Below, piece by piece: positions 28,143 through 37,194 of a stretch of DNA of 64,000 nt. This stretch comes from Limnohabitans sp. Hippo3 (GTDB taxonomy: Bacteria > Pseudomonadota > Gammaproteobacteria > Burkholderiales > Burkholderiaceae_C), in NCBI RefSeq assembly GCF_003063665.1, contig NZ_NESF01000004.1, positions 1 through 64,000 on the forward strand. The letters are read 5' to 3'. Numbering within the stretch: position 1 is the stretch's first letter; each line of letters opens with the position of its first letter. Made by a program: the position numbers and the translations under genes. A model generated the notes under the pieces. That model had not been told where the DNA came from, made no database searches, and worked only from the letters and a program-made list of their open reading frames with translations.

Positions 28143-28175
28143 AAAAGCCCCGGTGCGCGAGCACCGGGGCTTTTT
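28143..28175. terminator. Bidirectional terminator between fbp and the NYN-like gene
   Basis: A perfect stem AGCCCCGGTGC / GCACCGGGGCT with loop GCGA is flanked by A residues on the left and TTTTT on the right, so it can end transcripts from both convergent genes. Confidence 0.9.
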
Positions 28176-28209
28176 ACTTCATCCCGCACGGACAAGCCGT
28201 CCCAGGGTT

Positions 28210-29106
28210 TTATTCGTCGGTATCGGGGGGCAAGCCTTCCCGTGCCGGTGCGGGCAAAGCCGCAGGCTCCGCCACCACGGCACGCAGGGTTTCGCGCAAC
28301 ATTTTCTTCTCTGGCAGGCTCAAAGCACGGGCCAGGCGCTGGCGCATGCGCAGCAGCAGCTGACGGTCCACCTCTTGGGGGATGCCCCGGCTGATCTGCA
28401 AGGCATCGCGCAGGTCTTCGCGCAGGTCTTCGGGTTCATCGACCCACCAGGCGGTGATGACTTCGTGCATCGACTTGCGCAACTCTTCCACGTCTTCCAC
28501 CGCCAGGCCCATGCCCGTGGGCAGTTTGCCTTGCAGCATGTCGGCCAAGGCCTGGGAGTTGACCACCACGCGGCGATCGGCCTGGGCCAGCAGGCGGGCC
28601 CAGCCTGGATCGGTGCGCACCATTTGGGGCATGTTGCGGGCCGACTCGTCGGCCAGCAGGTGCACGCTCAGGCCGCTCAACTGGGCCTCGTCGATGGTGG
28701 CCAAAAAGCGTTCGTCGTCACTGGCCACCAGCACGTGGTCGCAGGCATGGTGCTCGGCCAGTTGTTTGAGGTCATGCCCCAAGGAGCGCAGCAAGGACGC
28801 GCCGCCATCGGCATCGTGCGTTTGCACCAGACGCACGATCTGGTCGTCAATGATCAGCCCGTCCGAGCGGTCGCTGTACCAGTAAATGCGGCGCAAATCG
28901 ACATCCAGCCCGGCATGCGCCAGCGCTTGCGACAACAAATTGAGCAGGCCCTGTCGATTGACCGACTCGCCCGTGGTCCCCACCGCGCCTTGCTGGGCCA
29001 TCCAGATCAGGAAACGGCCATCGATCAGCGCCATGCAGGTGCCGGATCGGTGTTCGCCAAAACGGCGGTCGGACGGGGTGTTGTGAGAAAAATAATCACG
29101 CTTCAT
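28210..29106 (-). CDS. NYN-domain-like protein
   Basis: The 298-residue protein has a NYN/PIN-like (DUF88, LabA-type) core: ALIDGRFLIWM near residue 26 with the first Asp, RIYWYSDRSDG, and HVLVASDDERFLATIDEAQLSGLSVHLL with acidic residues in the expected places. NYN domains are often ribonucleases; no RNA substrate is known here. The C-terminal 110 residues are charged and helical (EEPEDLREDLRDA-like) and not assigned. It is a single gene, convergent with fbp and divergent from the Nudix gene. Confidence 0.7.
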   Translation of the reverse strand: MKRDYFSHNTPSDRRFGEHRSGTCMALIDGRFLIWMAQQGAVGTTGESVNRQGLLNLLSQALAHAGLDVDLRRIYWYSDRSDGLIIDDQIVRLVQTHDADGGASLLRSLGHDLKQLAEHHACDHVLVASDDERFLATIDEAQLSGLSVHLLADESARNMPQMVRTDPGWARLLAQADRRVVVNSQALADMLQGKLPTGMGLAVEDVEELRKSMHEVITAWWVDEPEDLREDLRDALQISRGIPQEVDRQLLLRMRQRLARALSLPEKKMLRETLRAVVAEPAALPAPAREGLPPDTDE

Positions 29107-29202
29107 GGTGTCAACCTATATGGATAAAAATAGCGCTGCTAAAAGGTGCAGCGGCGCTCATTCTAAAGGCGACGGCTTCTGTCTCGGTTATAAATACCCA
29201 CT

Positions 29203-29928
29203 GTGTCCAGTCCTTTGTCTTTTGATCCCCGCAATGTTCCGGTTTGGCGCATCGACCACGATATGCCCGCGGTGCCGTCGGCCCACTTGTTGCCCGATGC
29301 CCTTCGCGCCCGGTTTGCAAAGCCTCCCATCTGGCAACCCGAAGTCGAGCGGGAAAGCTCTTTTTCCACACGGGAGCCGGCCCCGGCAGCGGTGTTGGTG
29401 CCGATCGTCATGCGCGGCCCCAATGTGTCTCAGTCAACCGTGTTGCTCACCCAGCGTGCCAACCACATGGCCACACATTCCGGGCAAATCGCCTTTCCAG
29501 GCGGCAAGGTCGACCCCAGCGATGCCAGCCGACAAGCGACGGCACTGCGTGAAGCTCAGGAGGAGGTGGGCCTGGAACCCCATCACGTGCAGGTGATTGG
29601 CGAATTGCCGGTGTACGTCACGGGCACTTCTTTTTGGGTCACGCCCGTCGTTGGCCTGGTGTCACCCGAGTTCAAGCTGAGCCCGAACGCGGACGAAGTC
29701 CAGGATGTGTTCGAGGTGCCACTTGAATTTTTGATGAACCCGGCGCACCACCGTCGTCATGCGTTCGAGTGGCAAGGTGCCCGGCGGCAATGGTTTTCCA
29801 TGCCTTACCAAGAACCGCGTATGACGCCCGACGGTCAATGCGATCCGGTCGAGCGGTTTATCTGGGGGGCGACAGCCGCTATGCTTCGTAACTTCTACCG
29901 TTTTTTGGTCGTCAACCCCGCCCCATGA
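29203..29928 (+). CDS. nudL: Nudix hydrolase, CoA pyrophosphatase type
   Basis: The 241-residue protein carries the CoA-pyrophosphatase signature LLTQRANHMATHSGQIAFPGG directly joined to a canonical Nudix box (GGKVDPSD, then ALREAQEEVGL). It should cleave CoA or oxidised CoA to 3',5'-ADP and phosphopantetheine. The start is GTG at 29203. It is seven bases upstream of the CobD/CbiB-like gene, so the two probably form an operon. Confidence 0.88.
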   Translation: MSSPLSFDPRNVPVWRIDHDMPAVPSAHLLPDALRARFAKPPIWQPEVERESSFSTREPAPAAVLVPIVMRGPNVSQSTVLLTQRANHMATHSGQIAFPGGKVDPSDASRQATALREAQEEVGLEPHHVQVIGELPVYVTGTSFWVTPVVGLVSPEFKLSPNADEVQDVFEVPLEFLMNPAHHRRHAFEWQGARRQWFSMPYQEPRMTPDGQCDPVERFIWGATAAMLRNFYRFLVVNPAP

Positions 29929-29935
29929 GGACGCC

Positions 29936-30901
29936 ATGAGTTTTTTTGCAATCCTGTTGGCGCTGGTGCTGGAGCAGGCCCATCCACTCAACCCCGTGAA
30001 TGCGATCTACACCGCAGTCAAGCGTTGGGTTGCCTGGGTCGCCCGCACGTTTGACGCGGGCGTGCGGCATCAAGCCTGGATCACTTGGGGCATCACGATC
30101 ATGGGACCGGCGCTGTTGGCCATGCTGGTGCACTGGGCCCTCGAATGGAGTTTGGGCTGGCTCTTGGCCGTGGTCTGGAACGTGGCCCTGCTCTATGTCA
30201 CCTTGGGCTTTCGCCAATTCAGCCACCACTTCACGGCGATTCGCGAAGCCTTGGAAAACGGCGACGAAAACCAAGCCCGTGAACTGCTGGCCGAGTGGCA
30301 ACAGGTGCAGGTCGGTCAGATACCGCGCAGCGAGATCGTTCGGCATGTGATCGAGTTTTCCATGATCGCAGCCCACCGCCATGTGTTCGGCGTGTTCTTT
30401 TGGTATGCGGCCCTGTCCATCATTGGCTTGGGGCCTGTGGGTGCGGTGGTTTACCGCCTGACCGAACTGGCGCAACGCCTTTGGCAGGAGCCCACCACCG
30501 ACGGCTCGGTGGTGAGCGAAGCCTTGCGCTCTGTGGCTTCCAGAGCCTGGCAGGCCATGGATTGGCTGCCCTCGCGCATGACCGCTTTGGGCTTTGCGAT
30601 TGTAGGCAGTTTTGAAGACGCCATGGATGGTTGGCGCAACCATGCACAGAACTTTCCGCAAGACAACGATGGGGTGATCCTCGCCGCCACGGCGGGTGCC
30701 ATCAACATCCGCTTGGGCGGTGCTGCCCTGCAGCAGGACAAGGCGGACGACGAGAGCCAAGAGATGACCGGCGGCAGCAGCACGCCAGGACGCATTCCCG
30801 AAGTGGCCCACTTTGCCCAAGTGGTGGGCCTGGTCTGGCGGACGGTGATCATGTGGTTGGTGCTGGTGGCCCTGCTGACCATGGCCAATCTGGTGGGCTG
30901 A
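29936..30901 (+). CDS. CobD/CbiB family membrane protein
   Basis: The 321-residue protein has about four to five membrane helices and the CbiB-like pattern: MSFFAILLALVLEQAHP at the start, YVTLGFRQFSHH, IVRHVIEFSMIAAHRHVFGVFFWYAAL and the GPVGAVVYRLTE block. True CbiB/CobD makes adenosylcobinamide phosphate, but no other cobalamin genes are present. This protein is therefore a CbiB/AmpE-superfamily relative of unknown role. It follows the Nudix gene by seven bases and its end faces rsgA. Confidence 0.8.
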   Translation: MSFFAILLALVLEQAHPLNPVNAIYTAVKRWVAWVARTFDAGVRHQAWITWGITIMGPALLAMLVHWALEWSLGWLLAVVWNVALLYVTLGFRQFSHHFTAIREALENGDENQARELLAEWQQVQVGQIPRSEIVRHVIEFSMIAAHRHVFGVFFWYAALSIIGLGPVGAVVYRLTELAQRLWQEPTTDGSVVSEALRSVASRAWQAMDWLPSRMTALGFAIVGSFEDAMDGWRNHAQNFPQDNDGVILAATAGAINIRLGGAALQQDKADDESQEMTGGSSTPGRIPEVAHFAQVVGLVWRTVIMWLVLVALLTMANLVG

Positions 30902-30915
30902 GAGGGCCCATGCCC

Positions 30916-31905
30916 TCACCAGCGTTGCTGGCCCAATTCCTCAAACAGCTGCGCGTAGATGCGGTGCCGCCGCGCGCTGATGGTGCCGGGGTGCTCGGCG
31001 GTTTCGATCTGCGCCAACACGGCGCAACCGGGCTCGTGCAAATGCGTGCAGTTGTAGAACTTGCAGCCGCCGAGGTGCTTACGCAAATCGGGCATGCAGT
31101 CGGCCAGGCGGGTTGGCTCGATGTGGTGCAGGCCAAACTCCTGAAAACCGGGTGAATCGATCAAGGCTGTGCGTGCAGCGCCCGTTTCAGCGCCCACTTC
31201 AGTTGACGCATCGAGCGCAGGCACCCAATACCAACGTGTGCTGGTCGTGGTGTGTTTGCCCGAGTTCAGGGCCAGCGAAATCTCGCCAGTCTCGACCTGC
31301 GCATCGGGCACCAGGCGGTTGATCAACGTGCTTTTGCCACTGCCCGAAGGCCCCAGCACCAAGGTGGTCAAACCCTGCAAGTGCTTGCACAAGGCGGTCA
31401 CGCCATCGTCGGCCACCGGGCTGCGCGGGCTCAGGCTGATGGGCATGACGCTGTAGCCCATGGCACGGTAAGGGGCCAGGCGCTCCCAGGCTTGGGCGAA
31501 GGGCTGGGCCAGGTCGCTTTTGTTGAGCGCGATGATGGGCGTGATGCGTTCGGCCTCGGCCGCCACCAGGGCGCGAGACAGCTGGCTTTCGGAATACTCG
31601 GGATCGGCCGCGATCAGGATCAGCACGCGGTCCAGATTGGCAGCAAAGGATTTGGTGCGGATTTCGTCTTGCCGGTAAAACAGGTTGCGGCGTTCTTGCA
31701 GTTTTTCGATGCTGCCCTCGTCGCCCGCGATTTGCCACAGCACCTGGTCGCCCACCACCACCTGGTTTTTCTTGCCCCGGGGGTGACAAATCAGGCGACG
31801 GCCTTCGGGTGTCTCCACCAGGCAGTGGCGGCCATAGGTGGCCACGACCAGCCCTGGCTCCAGATCATGGACTGGGGGCGAGGTGCGCGCTTTGGCTTTA
31901 TGCAT
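30916..31905 (-). CDS. rsgA: Ribosome small subunit-dependent GTPase A
   Basis: The 329-residue circularly permuted GTPase has an N-terminal OB domain, then motifs in the permuted order: G4 ALNKSD, G1 GPSGSGKST, G2 region HTTTSTRWYW and G3 DSPGFQEFG. A C-terminal zinc finger uses the cysteines of GGCKFYNCTHLHEPGC. It assists late 30S ribosome maturation. It lies six bases after phhB in a minus-strand operon with the M48 peptidase. Confidence 0.97.
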   Translation of the reverse strand: MHKAKARTSPPVHDLEPGLVVATYGRHCLVETPEGRRLICHPRGKKNQVVVGDQVLWQIAGDEGSIEKLQERRNLFYRQDEIRTKSFAANLDRVLILIAADPEYSESQLSRALVAAEAERITPIIALNKSDLAQPFAQAWERLAPYRAMGYSVMPISLSPRSPVADDGVTALCKHLQGLTTLVLGPSGSGKSTLINRLVPDAQVETGEISLALNSGKHTTTSTRWYWVPALDASTEVGAETGAARTALIDSPGFQEFGLHHIEPTRLADCMPDLRKHLGGCKFYNCTHLHEPGCAVLAQIETAEHPGTISARRHRIYAQLFEELGQQRW

Positions 31906-31911
31906 GCAGGC

Positions 31912-32223
31912 TCATGCCGGTAACAAGGCATCGGTCTGGGTGGCGGCCTCGAAGTCGAGTCGGCTCAGGCCGCGCACATCGTGCGTGTTCCAGCGCACCA
32001 CACACCGTTTGTAGGTCAGCACCAGCTCTGGGTGGTGGTTGAGCTTTTCAGACAACCAGCCCACGCTGTTGACGAACAACAACGCGTGCGTGTGCAGGGT
32101 AAATTCAAAGGTCTTCTCGATGGCCACCTGATCGCCATCGCCCGACAAACGCCAGCCCGGAATCTGGCCGAGCGCCATGATCACCTCGGTGGGTTGGAGG
32201 GCGCGGATGTTCGAAGTGCTCAT
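31912..32223 (-). CDS. phhB: 4a-hydroxytetrahydrobiopterin dehydratase (PCD/DCoH)
   Basis: The 103-residue protein has the pterin-4a-carbinolamine dehydratase core, with the catalytic His pair in KLNHHPELVL and the THDVRGLSRLDFE segment. Normally it recycles the pterin cofactor of phenylalanine hydroxylase, but no phhA is near. The start overlaps the M48 peptidase stop by four bases (ATGA), and rsgA follows six bases on. The longer open frame upstream overlaps the peptidase and is not used. Confidence 0.92.
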   Translation of the reverse strand: MSTSNIRALQPTEVIMALGQIPGWRLSGDGDQVAIEKTFEFTLHTHALLFVNSVGWLSEKLNHHPELVLTYKRCVVRWNTHDVRGLSRLDFEAATQTDALLPA

Positions 32224-33479
32224 GCGGTTTTCATCCTCAGCAAACGCTCGCTGGCCGGGGGGTGCGAGTAATAAAACTTCACGTACCAAGGGTCGGGTGT
32301 CAAGGTCGAAGCGTTGTCCTGGTAGAGCTTGAGCAAAGCCGAGGACAAGTCCTTGCCCGGTGTTTGCGACACCGCATAAGCATCGGCCTCGAACTCTTGC
32401 TGGCGCGAGCGCCATGAAGACACAGGCGCAAAGAACAAAGTGAACACGGGCGTGACCAGCATGAACAAGACCAGCGCCAGCGCATCGTTGCTGCTCGACA
32501 AATTCGGCATCACGCCCAGGCCCGTGTAAAACCAGACCTGCTGCGCCAGCCAGCCGAGCAGCGCCAAGCCCGCCAGCGTCATGGCAAAGTTGATCACCAT
32601 CATCTTGACGATGTGCTTGTGCTTGAAGTGGCCCAGCTCATGGGCCAGCACCGCTTCCATTTCGGCCGGGCTCAGCTGCTTGAGCAAGGTGTCAAAAAAC
32701 ACCACGCGCTTGCCGGCCCCAAAGCCTGTGAAAAACGCATTGGAATGCGCCGAGCGGCGGCTGCCGTCCATCACAAAAAAACCTTTGGCCGTGAAGCCTG
32801 CACGCTGCATCAGGCTCTGCACGCGGGCCTTGAGCGATTCGTCTTCCAGGGGCGTGAATTTGTTGAACAGGGGCATGATCACGTTCGGCGCAATCGCCAT
32901 CAAAAACAGCTGCCAGCCCACCAACACGCCCCAGGCCCACAGCCACCACCAGGTGCCTCCGGCTTGCATGAGCCACAACACCACCCACAGCAAAGGCAGG
33001 CCCAGGGCCAGACCCAACACCAGGCCCTTGGCCATGTCGGCCAGCCACAAGGCTGGCGTGATCTTGTTGAAGCCAAAGCGCTGTTCCACGCCAAAGGTTT
33101 GCATGAGCGACAAGGGCAATCCGATCAGACCGCCGACCAGCATGAAGCCCAGCACCAGCGCGATTTGCTGCGCCATGCCCGGGCCCATCCAGCCCAGCAG
33201 CAACTGGTTGAGCGCATCCAGCCCACCCAGCAGCGTCCAGCCCAGCAGCACTGCCGCATCGAGTGCGATGTCAATTTGCGACAGGCGGGCTTTGGCCAAG
33301 GTGTAATCGGCGGCTTTTTGGTGGTCGACCAGGGACATGGTGTCGGCGTAAGCCTGTGGCACCGCATCGCGGTGGCGGGCCACATGCCGCACCTGGCGGG
33401 CGTTCAGCCAGAACTTGAGCGCCACATGCGCCAGCAAGGCCACGACCAAAGTCAGGGTCAAAGTCAAAGAGGGATTCAT
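32220..33479 (-). CDS. M48 family metallopeptidase (CAAX-protease/Ste24-like)
   Basis: The 419-residue integral-membrane protease has several hydrophobic helices and the zinc motif AHELGHFKHKH, with a third ligand Glu in RQQEFEADAYAV. The GFNKITPALWLADMAKG region is the Ste24-type family signature. It should act at the inner membrane on membrane or prenylated-like proteins; the substrate is unknown. ATG 33479 (MNPSLTLTLTL) was chosen because the upstream extension overlaps the orn promoter area. It is first of a three-gene operon with phhB and rsgA. Confidence 0.93.
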   Translation of the reverse strand: MNPSLTLTLTLVVALLAHVALKFWLNARQVRHVARHRDAVPQAYADTMSLVDHQKAADYTLAKARLSQIDIALDAAVLLGWTLLGGLDALNQLLLGWMGPGMAQQIALVLGFMLVGGLIGLPLSLMQTFGVEQRFGFNKITPALWLADMAKGLVLGLALGLPLLWVVLWLMQAGGTWWWLWAWGVLVGWQLFLMAIAPNVIMPLFNKFTPLEDESLKARVQSLMQRAGFTAKGFFVMDGSRRSAHSNAFFTGFGAGKRVVFFDTLLKQLSPAEMEAVLAHELGHFKHKHIVKMMVINFAMTLAGLALLGWLAQQVWFYTGLGVMPNLSSSNDALALVLFMLVTPVFTLFFAPVSSWRSRQQEFEADAYAVSQTPGKDLSSALLKLYQDNASTLTPDPWYVKFYYSHPPASERLLRMKTA

Positions 33480-33612
33480 GCGCCGATTGTAGAAGCAGGC
33501 CCGGCCTGCACGGCTTGTGCAAGGGCATGCCCGCGGCTGCGCATGCACCTGAGCGCCTGCGATCGCTTTAGTTGCGCCCGATGCGAGGGACATCATCGGC
33601 GACAATTGCAGG

Positions 33613-34200
33613 ATGTCTCAAGTGAACACCTCCCCCACCCCAGAATCGAACGATCTGCCCAAATCCGACCAAAACCTGGTCTGGATCGATTGTGAAATGA
33701 CGGGCCTGGACCCCGAAAAAGAACGCTTGCTGGAGATTGCCGTGATCGTGACCGGCCCCCACCTCTCGCCCCGCATCGAAGGGCCGGTGCTGGTGATTCA
33801 CCAAAGCGACGAGTTGCTGAACCAGATGGACAAGTGGAACAAGGGCACCCACGGCAAGAGTGGGCTGATCGACAAGGTCAAAGCCTCCACCACCAGCGAA
33901 GCCGATGCCGAAGAGAAAATCCTGGCCTTTCTGAAAAAGTACGTTCCCAAAAACAGCTCACCCCTGTGCGGCAACACCATCAGCCAGGACCGGCGTTTTC
34001 TGGTCAAGTTCATGCCCAAGCTGGAAGCGTTTTTCCACTACCGCAATCTGGATGTGAGCACCCTCAAGGAGCTGTCGCGCCGCTGGAAGCCCGAGGTGTA
34101 TGCCAATTTCAAGAAACAGCAAAAACACACCGCGCTGGCCGATGTGCACGAATCCATCGATGAACTGGCGCATTACCGCGAGCATTTCATCCGTTTGTGA
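33613..34200 (+). CDS. orn: Oligoribonuclease
   Basis: The 195-residue DEDDh 3'-5' exonuclease has [13 protein letters not shown] (first two acidic residues), [13 protein letters not shown] (third) and [15 protein letters not shown] with the final His-x4-Asp. It degrades 2-5-nucleotide RNA and pGpG. It is slightly longer than E. coli Orn (181) by a short N-terminal extension. It is divergent from the M48 peptidase operon. Confidence 0.97.
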   Translation: MSQVNTSPTPESNDLPKSDQNLVWIDCEMTGLDPEKERLLEIAVIVTGPHLSPRIEGPVLVIHQSDELLNQMDKWNKGTHGKSGLIDKVKASTTSEADAEEKILAFLKKYVPKNSSPLCGNTISQDRRFLVKFMPKLEAFFHYRNLDVSTLKELSRRWKPEVYANFKKQQKHTALADVHESIDELAHYREHFIRL

Positions 34201-34462
34201 TTTTTCAGGGAAAACCCTAGCGATTTTTTCTGATCCGTGCCATAATCACTAACTCACTGCACAAGAGTGCAGCGTTTCACACATCTCCCTTCATGCCTTG
34301 ACCCAACGATAGGGTCACTCACAGCGGCCAGGCTCTACGCCCAGCGCCCCTCGCGAGCACCGTTTGATGGTTGATGTCTTTTCAACCTTGCGGTGCCTGC
34401 GGCCCCCATGCAACAGCTTTTCTGTTGACGGCCGTTGTTCCGTGCGAGTTTTTTATACACAC
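34201..34462. other. Leader region before the DEAD-box gene
   Basis: These 262 bases between orn and the helicase start contain no convincing gene. A small hairpin CTGCAC / GTGCAG with AAGA loop occurs at 34257-34272, and several T-runs are present. A -10-like CATAAT lies at 34241-34246. A long, structured leader would be usual for a cold-inducible helicase mRNA, but that is inference. Confidence 0.4.
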
Positions 34463-36526
34463 ATGACTGACACTTTGAACACAGTGCAGAACGACTTGTC
34501 GTCTGCCGAAAACACATCCATCGCCACCGAGACCGTGGCACAAATGGCCCCAAGCAAGCTGGCCACTGACATCATGCTCGCGGCTGCGGCCGAGATCACA
34601 CCCGAAGCCACTGCAGAAACCGCCACGGAAGAAGCCATTGCCGACGTGCCCAACGGCTTCATCGAACTGGGCCTGGCCCCAGAGCTGGTGCAGGCCGTAG
34701 CCGACCTGGGCTACACACAGCCCACCACCGTGCAATTGCGCGCCATTCCTTTGGCGCTGCCCACGGCGGGCGACTCCAAAGACGGCAAGTCCAACGGCTA
34801 CACCGACCTGATGGTCTCCAGCCAGACCGGCAGCGGCAAAACCGCCGCCTTTTTGCTGCCCGTGCTGCACACCCTGATTCAGCAAATGGCTGAGCAGGAA
34901 GCGGCCGATCGTGCCGAATTTGAAAAAGCCTGCGCCGACGCGGCCGCCAAGGGCGAGCCAGCCCCCAAGCGTGCCAAGCGCAAAGACCCCACCAACCCAC
35001 GCAACTTCAAGGCCCCAACACCTGGTGCCCTGATCCTGTGCCCCACGCGTGAACTGGCCCAACAGGTGGCGCAAGATGCCATCGAGCTGGTCAAGCACAC
35101 ACGTGGCTTGCGCGTGGCCAACGTGGTCGGCGGCATTCCTTACCAGCTGCAAATTGCCAAGCTGCAAAACGCCAACCTGGTCGTGGCCACCCCTGGCCGT
35201 TTGCTCGACCTGCAACGCTCCATGCAAATCAAGTTGGACCAGGTGCAGTTTTTGGTGGTGGACGAAGCCGACCGCATGCTCGACCTGGGCTTCTCGGACG
35301 ATCTGGCCGACATCAACGACATGACCAGCCAGCGCCGCCAGACCATGATGTTCAGCGCCACCTTTGCCCCGCGCATTCAGCAACTGGCCATGCGCGTGAT
35401 GCACGATGGCGGCTCTTCGGTCCAGAAAATCCAGATCGACAACCCGCAAGAAAAGCACAACAACATCAAGCAGGTGCTGTTCTGGGCCGACAACGCCCAG
35501 CACAAGCGCCAGATGCTCGACCACTGGTTGCGTGACGCCACGATCGATCAGGCCATCGTGTTCTCCAGCACCCAGATCGAGTGTGACGGCTTGGCCGCCG
35601 ACCTGCAGCAAGACGGCTTCTCGGCTGTGGCCCTGCATGGTGCCTTGAGCCAGGGCATGCGCAACCGCCGCCTGATGGCGCTGCGCAATGGCCAAGTCCA
35701 GATTCTGGTGGCCACCGACGTGGCCGCTCGCGGCATTGACGTTCCCACCATCACCCACGTCTTCAACTTCGGCTTGCCGATGAAGGCCGAGGACTACACC
35801 CACCGCATTGGCCGCACAGGCCGCGCTGGCCGCGACGGCCTGGCCGTGACCTTTGCCGAAATGCGTGACCGCCGCAAGATCGGCGACATCGAAGCCTACA
35901 CACGCCAGCCCTTCAAGGCCGAAGTGATTCCGGGCCTGGAGCCCAAAATGCGCATGCCCGAAGCCCGCAAGCCCATGGGCCGTGGCGGTGACCGATTTGG
36001 CGGTGAGCGCAATTACGCCAATGCAGGCGGTGGTTTCCGTGGCGGCCGCCCGGCAGGTGGCCGGGACTTCGGTGGCAACCGCGATCGCGATGGCGGCGGG
36101 TTCGACAACCGCGCCCCGCGTGGCCACTTTCGCGACGAGCAGCCCCGCTTTGAGCAGCGCAGCGAACCCCGCTTCGATGCACGCAAAGGCGGTGGCCGTT
36201 TTGACGGTCCCCGCGGTGAGCACCGTGGCGGCGGTGACCGCTTTGAACAGCGCGGCGCACCTGCACACCCTTGGGACCGTGGCGACAGCCGCCCTGCCCC
36301 ACGCCAAGACGCCCGTCAGGACGGTCCACGTCAAGGCGGCCGCTGGGAAGACCGTGGTGGTGACAACCGCAACGCCGCCCGCCCCGCCCCTCGCGGCGCA
36401 GCCGGTGACAAGTTCTCCCGCGGCCCCAAGCAGTTTGGTGCCAACAACTTCAAGCCCCACGCCGCTGGCGAAGGCCCTGCAGGCAAACGCGGCGGCACAC
36501 GCGTGCTGAAAATCACGCGCGCCTGA
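34463..36526 (+). CDS. DEAD-box RNA helicase, RhlE-like
   Basis: The 687-residue protein has an acidic 65-residue N-terminal extension, the Q motif (TQPTTVQLRAIPLAL), motif I SSQTGSGKTAAF (near residue 119), a charged insertion of about 50 residues, motif Ia PTRELAQQ, motif II VVDEADRMLDLGF (near 268), SAT, and motif VI HRIGRTGRAGRDG (near 446). A 180-residue RGG/Arg-Gly-Asp-rich tail follows that should bind RNA. It probably unwinds rRNA or mRNA structure. It ends in a strong terminator. A long reading frame on the other strand is a codon-bias shadow. Confidence 0.95.
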   Translation: MTDTLNTVQNDLSSAENTSIATETVAQMAPSKLATDIMLAAAAEITPEATAETATEEAIADVPNGFIELGLAPELVQAVADLGYTQPTTVQLRAIPLALPTAGDSKDGKSNGYTDLMVSSQTGSGKTAAFLLPVLHTLIQQMAEQEAADRAEFEKACADAAAKGEPAPKRAKRKDPTNPRNFKAPTPGALILCPTRELAQQVAQDAIELVKHTRGLRVANVVGGIPYQLQIAKLQNANLVVATPGRLLDLQRSMQIKLDQVQFLVVDEADRMLDLGFSDDLADINDMTSQRRQTMMFSATFAPRIQQLAMRVMHDGGSSVQKIQIDNPQEKHNNIKQVLFWADNAQHKRQMLDHWLRDATIDQAIVFSSTQIECDGLAADLQQDGFSAVALHGALSQGMRNRRLMALRNGQVQILVATDVAARGIDVPTITHVFNFGLPMKAEDYTHRIGRTGRAGRDGLAVTFAEMRDRRKIGDIEAYTRQPFKAEVIPGLEPKMRMPEARKPMGRGGDRFGGERNYANAGGGFRGGRPAGGRDFGGNRDRDGGGFDNRAPRGHFRDEQPRFEQRSEPRFDARKGGGRFDGPRGEHRGGGDRFEQRGAPAHPWDRGDSRPAPRQDARQDGPRQGGRWEDRGGDNRNAARPAPRGAAGDKFSRGPKQFGANNFKPHAAGEGPAGKRGGTRVLKITRA

Positions 36527-36567
36527 TTGTTGTCCTGGGCTCAACCCAGGACTTCAAGCGCCTCACG

Positions 36568-36599
36568 AAGGCCTTGCCCTCACCGGCAAGGCCTTTTTT
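36568..36599 (+). terminator. Terminator of the DEAD-box helicase gene
   Basis: Perfect eleven-base stem AAGGCCTTGCC / GGCAAGGCCTT with loop CTCACC, ending in a T-run, 40 bases after the stop codon. Confidence 0.92.
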
Positions 36600-36638
36600 C
36601 ATGGCTGGGCGGATGGCACATGGGTTTTGAAACACCCA

Positions 36639-36677
36639 TAAAAAAACCGCCCCGGGCGCAAACCCGGGCGGTTTTTT
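36639..36677 (-). terminator. Terminator of the rpsP-rimM-trmD-rplS operon
   Basis: AAAAAACCGCC and CCGGG pair with CCCGGGCGGTTTTTT with one bulged C. On the minus strand it follows rplS by about 20 bases and ends in a T-run. It can also stop plus-strand transcripts that pass the first terminator. Confidence 0.9.
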
Positions 36678-36695
36678 CGTATGTGCGGAAAGGCT

Positions 36696-37079
36696 TTACG
36701 CTTTGGCAGCAGGCGCTGCTTTGCGCTGAGGCAACTTTTCCTTGATACGTGCCGACTTGCCGCTGCGGTCACGCAGGTAGTACAGCTTGGCGCGGCGAAC
36801 ATCACCACGGCGCTTGACTTCGATGCTGGCAATCACGGGGCTGTAAGTCTGGAACGTACGCTCCACACCCTCGCCACTGGAGATCTTGCGCACAGTGAAG
36901 CCGCTGTTCAGACCACGGTTACGCTTGGCAATCACAACACCTTCGTAGGCCTGGACACGCTTGCGCGCACCTTCCACCACGTTGACGTTGACGATCACGG
37001 TGTCGCCGGGGGCAAATTCAGGAATGGTTTTACCCAAACGGGCAATTTCTTCCTGCTCAAGAGTTTGAATCAAATTCAT
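36696..37079 (-). CDS. rplS: 50S ribosomal protein L19
   Basis: The 127-residue product begins [17 protein letters not shown] and has the L19 core [32 protein letters not shown] and [21 protein letters not shown]. It is a large-subunit protein at the 30S-50S interface. The usual rpsP-rimM-trmD-rplS order is kept, with 115 bases between trmD and rplS. The C-terminus is a short Ala/Lys tail. Confidence 0.98.
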   Translation of the reverse strand: MNLIQTLEQEEIARLGKTIPEFAPGDTVIVNVNVVEGARKRVQAYEGVVIAKRNRGLNSGFTVRKISSGEGVERTFQTYSPVIASIEVKRRGDVRRAKLYYLRDRSGKSARIKEKLPQRKAAPAAKA

Positions 37080-37194
37080 TTTTGAACTCCGTCCGATCAT
37101 GCCTCGCTACACAAGGGGCGTTCTGTGCTGTAAGGGCCATGCATGCGCATGACTGAGCCAGATCGCGGCGGGTAGAGGATCGAAAAGCCCTTGA

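Noticed and set aside
34257-34272. Hairpin after orn as a terminator
   Set aside because: The six-base stem has no T-tract after it; it is listed only as part of the leader region.
34382-36544. 720-codon open frame opposite the DEAD-box helicase gene
   Set aside because: It is a codon-bias shadow of the helicase gene; its translation is low-complexity Gly/Ala/Val/His without any domain, and it has no ribosome site.
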